Positions 31,417-35,864 of a stretch of 35,864 bases of DNA are shown here, piece after piece. Both the position numbers and the translations under genes were made by a program. How positions within the stretch are numbered: position 1 is the stretch's first letter; the number at the start of each line of letters is the position of its first letter. Source of the stretch: Blastocatellia bacterium (GTDB taxonomy: Bacteria; Acidobacteriota; Blastocatellia; Pyrinomonadales; Pyrinomonadaceae); NCBI GenBank assembly GCA_016789145.1, contig JAEUQI010000029.1, positions 1 to 35,864 of the forward strand, read 5' to 3'. The notes beneath the pieces were generated by a model that ran no database searches, was not told the origin of the DNA, and was given only the letters and a program-made list of their open reading frames with translations.

Positions 31417-33381
31417 ATGTTGATCTCGATCTTACTTTTATTGGCGGTTACCATCGGTTCTGTCGGCCTGACCTATCTTTTGTTCGACGACGAAACGATG
31501 ATGTTTCGGCTTGCGGCCGGAAACATCATCGGCTGCGCGATATTCGGAACGGCATTGTTCGCGCTGACGTTCCTGTTTGGGCTCACGTATGTTTCGGTTG
31601 CCGTAGCGCTGTTGATAACGATATCACCGCTAATTCTGCTCGCCGACAAAGATCGCAGAAAGCGATTCGATTCGGACAAAGCGAAGGCGTTTGGCAAGTT
31701 GCAAGGCGGCACGTTGGCGAGATTTACGGGATTTGCTTACTACGCCTTCTTTTTCATCATTTTCTGTCTTTTCTTTTCTCAGACAATGTATGTTACTCCG
31801 GCGGGGATTTTTACGGGCGGTTCCAATAATCTCGGTGATCTGCCGTATCATCTCGGAGCGATATTTAGCTTCACCGATGCCGGGAATTTTCCGCCGCAGA
31901 ACCCTTCGTACGCCGGCGCTAAGTTCACATATCCATTCATCGCCGATCTGACCACAGCCGCGACGATGCGCTTAGGCTCAAGTGTCGAAAGCACGTTCTT
32001 TGTACAGAACGTAGCGTGGGCTATGTCACTGCTCGTGATCTTGGAACGGTTCACAGTGTGGCTTACCCGCAACAAACTCGCTGGACGAATAGCTCCAATA
32101 CTGTTGTTTTCCAATGGCGGCCTAGGCTTTGTTTGGTCCGTGAAAGACTACTGGGAACAGGGCTTGAGCCTATGGCAGTTTCTGTGGAACTTACCGCGGG
32201 ATTACACCATTGGCGATCATTTCCGCTGGGGCAATTCGATGGTCGTGCTGTTCATCACGCAAAGAAGCCTGTTGCTTGGTATGCCTTTGACGCTGCTGGT
32301 GCTCGGTTGGCTGTGGAAGCGATTTACGACGCAGAACCCGGTGATTGTTGAGATAGAAGATCGATCACTGATTCACGCTTCCTCATTCTCACCTTTTGTT
32401 TTCGGCCTGCTTGCCGGTACTTTGCCGCTTATTCATTTGCATAGCTTGATCGTGCTTTTCGTCGTGACCGCATGTTTGTTTGCGATCCAGCCGAACAAAT
32501 GGAAGCAATGGATGGCATTCGGTGTTGGCGTTTGCTTGATAGCGATCCCGGAACTCGCATGGTCGATGACGGGTAGCGCGACGCGTACCAGCGAGTTTAT
32601 CGGCTGGCATTTCGGATGGGATCGTGGACAAACGAATGTCGTCTGGTTTTGGGTCAAGAATACAGGTATTTTGATACCGATCCTCATTGCCGCGATCTAT
32701 TACATATTTCAAAGCAATTCGAACGATGGTGAAAATGCCCACGTCCCTCGCCGCTCGTTCTTGATCCTTTTCTACATTCCTTTCGCACTGCTTTTTCTTG
32801 TCTCAAACGTCGTCAAGCTTGCACCGTGGGAATGGGATAATATCAAGGTGCTGATCTATTGGTTTGTCGGCTCGTTGCCATTGATAGCTCTGCTACTCGC
32901 GAAGATATGGGAACGAGGCTGGGCGTATCAGCCAGCGGCGATCGGACTGATATTTGTTTTGACAGCTGCCGGAGCCTTGGATGTATTGCGGACGATGACG
33001 TCTGTAAATAAGATCAAGGTGTTTGATACCGACGCCGTTCGCTTGGCTGAACAGCTTAAGGCCAAAACCGAGCCCAACGCAGTATTCTTGAACGCTCCGA
33101 CATATAATTCAGCGATCGTCCTTTCAGGCCGTCTCTCATTTATGCGGTACGTCGGACATCTTTCGTCGCATGGCATCAACTATTTGCCGCGTGAGGACGA
33201 AGTAAAGAAGATGTATCAGGGCGGTCCCGTTGCCGAAATGTTGATGAAAAAGAACGACATTAGTTATGTACTGATATCGCCTGAGGAAAAGTCGTCGATG
33301 ACGCCAAACGAGGACGCGTTCAAGAAGTTCCCCGTTGTGGCCGAATCAGGGCTTTATCGTGTTTATAAAGTAAAAGAATGA
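31417..33381 (+). CDS. Large polytopic membrane protein, GT-C-glycosyltransferase-like
   Basis: A 654-residue protein with about 11-13 membrane segments and one long loop after the third. That loop contains GGSNNLGDLPYHLGAIFSF, with Asp141 followed by PYH; an acidic residue in this first large loop is the usual catalytic place in GT-C enzymes, which use polyprenyl-phosphate sugars. The last part (about 540-654) is a soluble domain ending VAESGLYRVYKVKE. It does not belong clearly to any family I can name. Its stop overlaps the next ATG by four bases, so it is coupled to an Agl23-like protein. It begins with an ATG lacking a Shine-Dalgarno sequence. Cell-envelope glycan or protein glycosylation is the likely theme, by inference. 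Confidence 0.8.
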   Translation: MLISILLLLAVTIGSVGLTYLLFDDETMMFRLAAGNIIGCAIFGTALFALTFLFGLTYVSVAVALLITISPLILLADKDRRKRFDSDKAKAFGKLQGGTLARFTGFAYYAFFFIIFCLFFSQTMYVTPAGIFTGGSNNLGDLPYHLGAIFSFTDAGNFPPQNPSYAGAKFTYPFIADLTTAATMRLGSSVESTFFVQNVAWAMSLLVILERFTVWLTRNKLAGRIAPILLFSNGGLGFVWSVKDYWEQGLSLWQFLWNLPRDYTIGDHFRWGNSMVVLFITQRSLLLGMPLTLLVLGWLWKRFTTQNPVIVEIEDRSLIHASSFSPFVFGLLAGTLPLIHLHSLIVLFVVTACLFAIQPNKWKQWMAFGVGVCLIAIPELAWSMTGSATRTSEFIGWHFGWDRGQTNVVWFWVKNTGILIPILIAAIYYIFQSNSNDGENAHVPRRSFLILFYIPFALLFLVSNVVKLAPWEWDNIKVLIYWFVGSLPLIALLLAKIWERGWAYQPAAIGLIFVLTAAGALDVLRTMTSVNKIKVFDTDAVRLAEQLKAKTEPNAVFLNAPTYNSAIVLSGRLSFMRYVGHLSSHGINYLPREDEVKKMYQGGPVAEMLMKKNDISYVLISPEEKSSMTPNEDAFKKFPVVAESGLYRVYKVKE

Positions 33382-35387
33382 GCGAAGAGACTGAACTGAA
33401 GCCGAGTGAAACCACGAATTTACAATGGCTGATCGCTTGCGGTGCGATCACGGCGTTGGCATCGTTCTTTCGTATGTATTGGTTGACGCTTAAGCCGTTG
33501 CACCATGACGAAGGTGTCAACGGATTCTTTCTTACAAACCTCGTTCGCGACGGCGTTTACAAGTACGATCCCGCGAATTATCACGGCCCGACGCTTTATT
33601 ACATCTCGCTCGCTTTCACGGAATTGTTTGGGCTGACGACGACATCAGTGCGTGTTAGCGTGGCTATTTGGGGCATTTTGATCGTCGTCCTGACTTTCTG
33701 GCTTCGCAATTATCTTGGCAATGTCGGCAGCTTGGTCGCCGCCGCATTTTTGGCTCTATCGCCCGGAATGACCTACATCTCGCGATACTTTATTCACGAG
33801 ATCTTCTTTGTTTTCCTAAGTTTAACGATCGTGATGTCGGTTGTTTTCTTCATCGAGAAGAGAAAGGCAGGGCCGTTCGCGGTCGGTTGGATGGCATTCT
33901 TGCTAATGGTCGCATTTTCGCCATCAGTGTTCATTGTTTCATCGGCGTTGGCGAGCGCGCCTGCTGCCGTTTGGGCATTTCGCATAGCGTTTTTGCTGAT
34001 CGAAGGAGCGCTTGTCTATCTCGTCATCAAGATGCTTCGCGATTGGGATAATGGTCGGCCGATATATTTGTTGCTCGCTTCGGCATCGGTCGCGTTATTT
34101 TTTGCGACGAAAGAGACGGCGTTCATCACGCTCGGTACGATGTTGATCGCGTGTATTTGCATATGGATATGGCAGCCGATCGCAAATGGCGAGGCGTTTC
34201 AAAAGAATCGAACTCGCATCGCTATTGTCGCCGGCTCGTTTATCGCAGTTGCCGCGGCCATTTACCGGCAAAAGTTAGTAGATGGCGGTTCGTGGCTCTA
34301 CGATTTCTTCCTTGGCGAAGGCCGTGTGCAGGAACCGCTCGGATTCTATCTGGTCGTCTCGCTCATCGTCTTGTCGTTGGCAGTATTCATCATTACTGTC
34401 ATCTATTTGACCGGCGAAACCGAAAGCGAGATCGATGAGCCCGCGGTGCTCACATTTGGTGAACTTAAGAGAGCATTAGGCGTCGGCAACGGTCGACTGC
34501 TAATTTTCGCGGCCACCTTTCTTGTTTTTGTCTATTTCACCGTATTGTTCTTCTCGTCGTTTTTTACATATGCCGAGGGTGTTGGTAAGGCAATCGAAGC
34601 CTACGCCATTTGGTCTAAGACCGGCACCAAGGACCACACACAAAATGGCCTTCTCGGCTATTTGAGGTGGGGAATGAAGGTCGAATCGCCGGTCTTGTTG
34701 GTGTCCGCGATCGGTGCCTTGATCGCTATAATTCGAGCGAAACATCGTTTCGCTATGTTCACGGCATTGTGGGCATTTGGCCTGTTTTTGGCGTATTCGA
34801 TCATTCCGTACAAAACGCCGTGGCTGGCACTTAGCTTCTTGCTGCCAATGTGTTTGATCGCCGGTTACGGGATCAATGAACTCGTTCGCTCGAACAAACT
34901 CCATTTGAAGGCTGCCGCCGTTGCCCTCGCTGCATTGTCGATCGTTATCCTCGCGTATCAATCGTACTCGATCAATTTCGTTCGCTATGACGATGAGGAG
35001 ATGGCATACATTTACGCTCATTCGAAACGCGAAATGCTCAACCTTGTCGATCGTGTAAATTACTACGCCGAAAAATCTGGCAAAGGAAACATGGCAAAGG
35101 TTGCGGTAGTTTCGCCCGATTATTGGCCGCTGACCTGGTACTTTAACGATATGAAAGAGGCCGTATTCCACGGTACGCTGACCGATGGCAGCAAGGTCGA
35201 CATGATCATTGCGAAAAAGAATGATCAGGATGCCGAGGTCATCCGTCGGTACAGTTCCCAATTCAAGTTTGCAGGTGTCTATCCGCTCAGGCCCGGCGTT
35301 GATCTCGTTTTGCTCGTTCGCCGCGAGCTTGCCGACGAGCAAGAGCAGAATCTCTATAAGCTACTAGAGTACAAAGACAAGAATTGA
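33378..35387 (+). CDS. Agl23-like membrane protein (TIGR03663 family), GT39-like fold
   Basis: A 669-residue polytopic protein. The first membrane helix (about 18-37) is followed by LKPLHHDEGVNGFF, with Asp44 and Glu45 placed as in the catalytic loop of protein-mannosyltransferase-like (GT39/ArnT-type) enzymes. The stretch YKYDPANYHGPTLYYI then matches the family labelled flippase activity-associated protein Agl23. Around ten more helices and a C-terminal soluble part follow, with VAVVSPDYWPLTWYFNDMKEA near residue 573. Agl23-type proteins are linked to glycosylation in archaea; their exact role in bacteria is not clear. The ATG overlaps the previous stop by four bases. Confidence 0.88.
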   Translation: MSEETELKPSETTNLQWLIACGAITALASFFRMYWLTLKPLHHDEGVNGFFLTNLVRDGVYKYDPANYHGPTLYYISLAFTELFGLTTTSVRVSVAIWGILIVVLTFWLRNYLGNVGSLVAAAFLALSPGMTYISRYFIHEIFFVFLSLTIVMSVVFFIEKRKAGPFAVGWMAFLLMVAFSPSVFIVSSALASAPAAVWAFRIAFLLIEGALVYLVIKMLRDWDNGRPIYLLLASASVALFFATKETAFITLGTMLIACICIWIWQPIANGEAFQKNRTRIAIVAGSFIAVAAAIYRQKLVDGGSWLYDFFLGEGRVQEPLGFYLVVSLIVLSLAVFIITVIYLTGETESEIDEPAVLTFGELKRALGVGNGRLLIFAATFLVFVYFTVLFFSSFFTYAEGVGKAIEAYAIWSKTGTKDHTQNGLLGYLRWGMKVESPVLLVSAIGALIAIIRAKHRFAMFTALWAFGLFLAYSIIPYKTPWLALSFLLPMCLIAGYGINELVRSNKLHLKAAAVALAALSIVILAYQSYSINFVRYDDEEMAYIYAHSKREMLNLVDRVNYYAEKSGKGNMAKVAVVSPDYWPLTWYFNDMKEAVFHGTLTDGSKVDMIIAKKNDQDAEVIRRYSSQFKFAGVYPLRPGVDLVLLVRRELADEQEQNLYKLLEYKDKN

Positions 35388-35425
35388 CCAAAACCTTTGA
35401 CGGGTCATCGGCGTAATACTGCAAT

Positions 35426-35864
35426 ATGAAACGCAGTTACGTTACGCTACTTTCACTTTTGCTCGCGCTGCTTGTTGGTGCCACGGTCTCCGCACAGACA
35501 GAAAAGCCCGTGCTTGCCGTCCTCAACAAAGCCGATAACAATCTCGCCCTTGTCGATCCTACGACTATGAAAGTCACGGCCAAGATACCTGTCGGCGATG
35601 GCCCACATGAGGTCGTATTCTCGACCGACGGCAAACTTGCGTTCGTCGCGAACTACGGAGCACAAACGCCTGGTAGCACGATCTCGGTGATCGACGTCGC
35701 GGCGGCGAAGGAGGTGCGTCGCGTTGATATCTCGCCGTTGATGCGGCCACATGGCTTGCACTTTGTTGGCGGCAAACTCTACTTTACAGCGGAAACAAAC
35801 CGCATGATCGCCCGATACGATCCCGCGGCGAATAAGGTCGATTGGATGATGGGCACTGGCCAGA
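35426..35864 (+). CDS. Secreted YVTN-type beta-propeller protein, cut by the window end
   Basis: The first 146 residues are visible. A signal peptide (MKRSYVTLLSLLLALLVGAT, then VSAQ) is followed by the first propeller blades: VLAVLNKADNNLALVDPTTM, KVTAKIPVGDGPHEVVFSTD and KLAFVANYG, then STISVIDVAAAKEVRRVDI. The pattern VGxxPHxVxFxxDGxxxFVxN is that of YVTN/surface-layer repeats and lactonase-like propellers. The function is unknown; it may be a surface or periplasmic binding protein. It lies 38 bases behind the Agl23-like gene and could be in the same operon. Confidence 0.88.
   Translation, partial: MKRSYVTLLSLLLALLVGATVSAQTEKPVLAVLNKADNNLALVDPTTMKVTAKIPVGDGPHEVVFSTDGKLAFVANYGAQTPGSTISVIDVAAAKEVRRVDISPLMRPHGLHFVGGKLYFTAETNRMIARYDPAANKVDWMMGTGQ

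Noticed and set aside
34500-35342. Open frame of 280 codons opposite the Agl23-like gene
   Set aside because: It is antisense to a clear membrane protein and shows no motif; long antisense frames are expected from the codon usage here.
1-35864. CRISPR arrays, tRNA or rRNA genes, prophage or toxin-antitoxin modules
   Set aside because: I looked for regularly spaced repeats, cloverleaf ends and typical motifs and found none that hold up.

Overview
The window looks like an ordinary chromosomal stretch of a free-living, Gram-negative-type bacterium. The best guess is Acidobacteriota, class Blastocatellia (Pyrinomonadaceae-like). This rests on base composition near 50% GC by eye, a giant secreted delta-60/BACON/FG-GAP/VCBS mosaic protein of the kind common there, several zinc proteases, and short compact operons. 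The taxonomic call is inference. I saw no rRNA, tRNA, CRISPR array, complete insertion sequence or prophage genes.

Layout. 1-510: repeat-bearing DNA with a doubtful open frame. 583-5766: giant secreted repeat protein. 5869-9158 (minus): CBS protein, small heat-shock protein, Lon protease. 9216-12134 (minus): nadA, a GNAT acetyltransferase and a NodB-type deacetylase in one tight operon. 12208-14289 (minus): secreted M36-like metalloprotease. 14721-19061 (minus): complete pstS-pstC-pstA-pstB-phoU phosphate operon, with a Pho-box-like tandem repeat upstream and a textbook terminator downstream. 19331-20725 (plus): secreted M48 protease, overlapping tail to tail with a minus operon of yacG, a small membrane protein and an MFS transporter. 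22496-23473: LEA-like membrane protein of unknown role, tail to tail with a site-2-type (M50) membrane protease, which lies downstream of HU. 25043-25867: YpfJ-type metallopeptidase. 25868-26317: a gene-free, structure-rich stretch holding a candidate structured RNA. 26318-26854: unknown protein, divergent from a KirBac-type potassium channel followed by riboflavin synthase. 28680-31269 (minus): kduD-kdgK-eda, the late hexuronate route from diketo-deoxyhexonate through 2-keto-3-deoxygluconate (KDG) to pyruvate and glyceraldehyde-3-phosphate, with GntR-type operator candidates upstream. 31417-35387 (plus): two translationally coupled GT-C-type membrane proteins, the second Agl23-like. 35426-end: start of a secreted YVTN beta-propeller protein.

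No clearly new multi-gene system is visible. The most interesting items are the candidate structured RNA near 25963-26097, the hairpin between HU and the M50 protease, a shared hairpin core found at two distant sites, the inferred hexuronate operators, and the two unknown proteins at 22496-23473 and 26318-26854. Five zinc proteases (M36, M48, M50, YpfJ type and others of that kind excluded from the count only if ATP-dependent, as Lon is) make the window rich in proteolysis genes; four of them are clear zinc enzymes.
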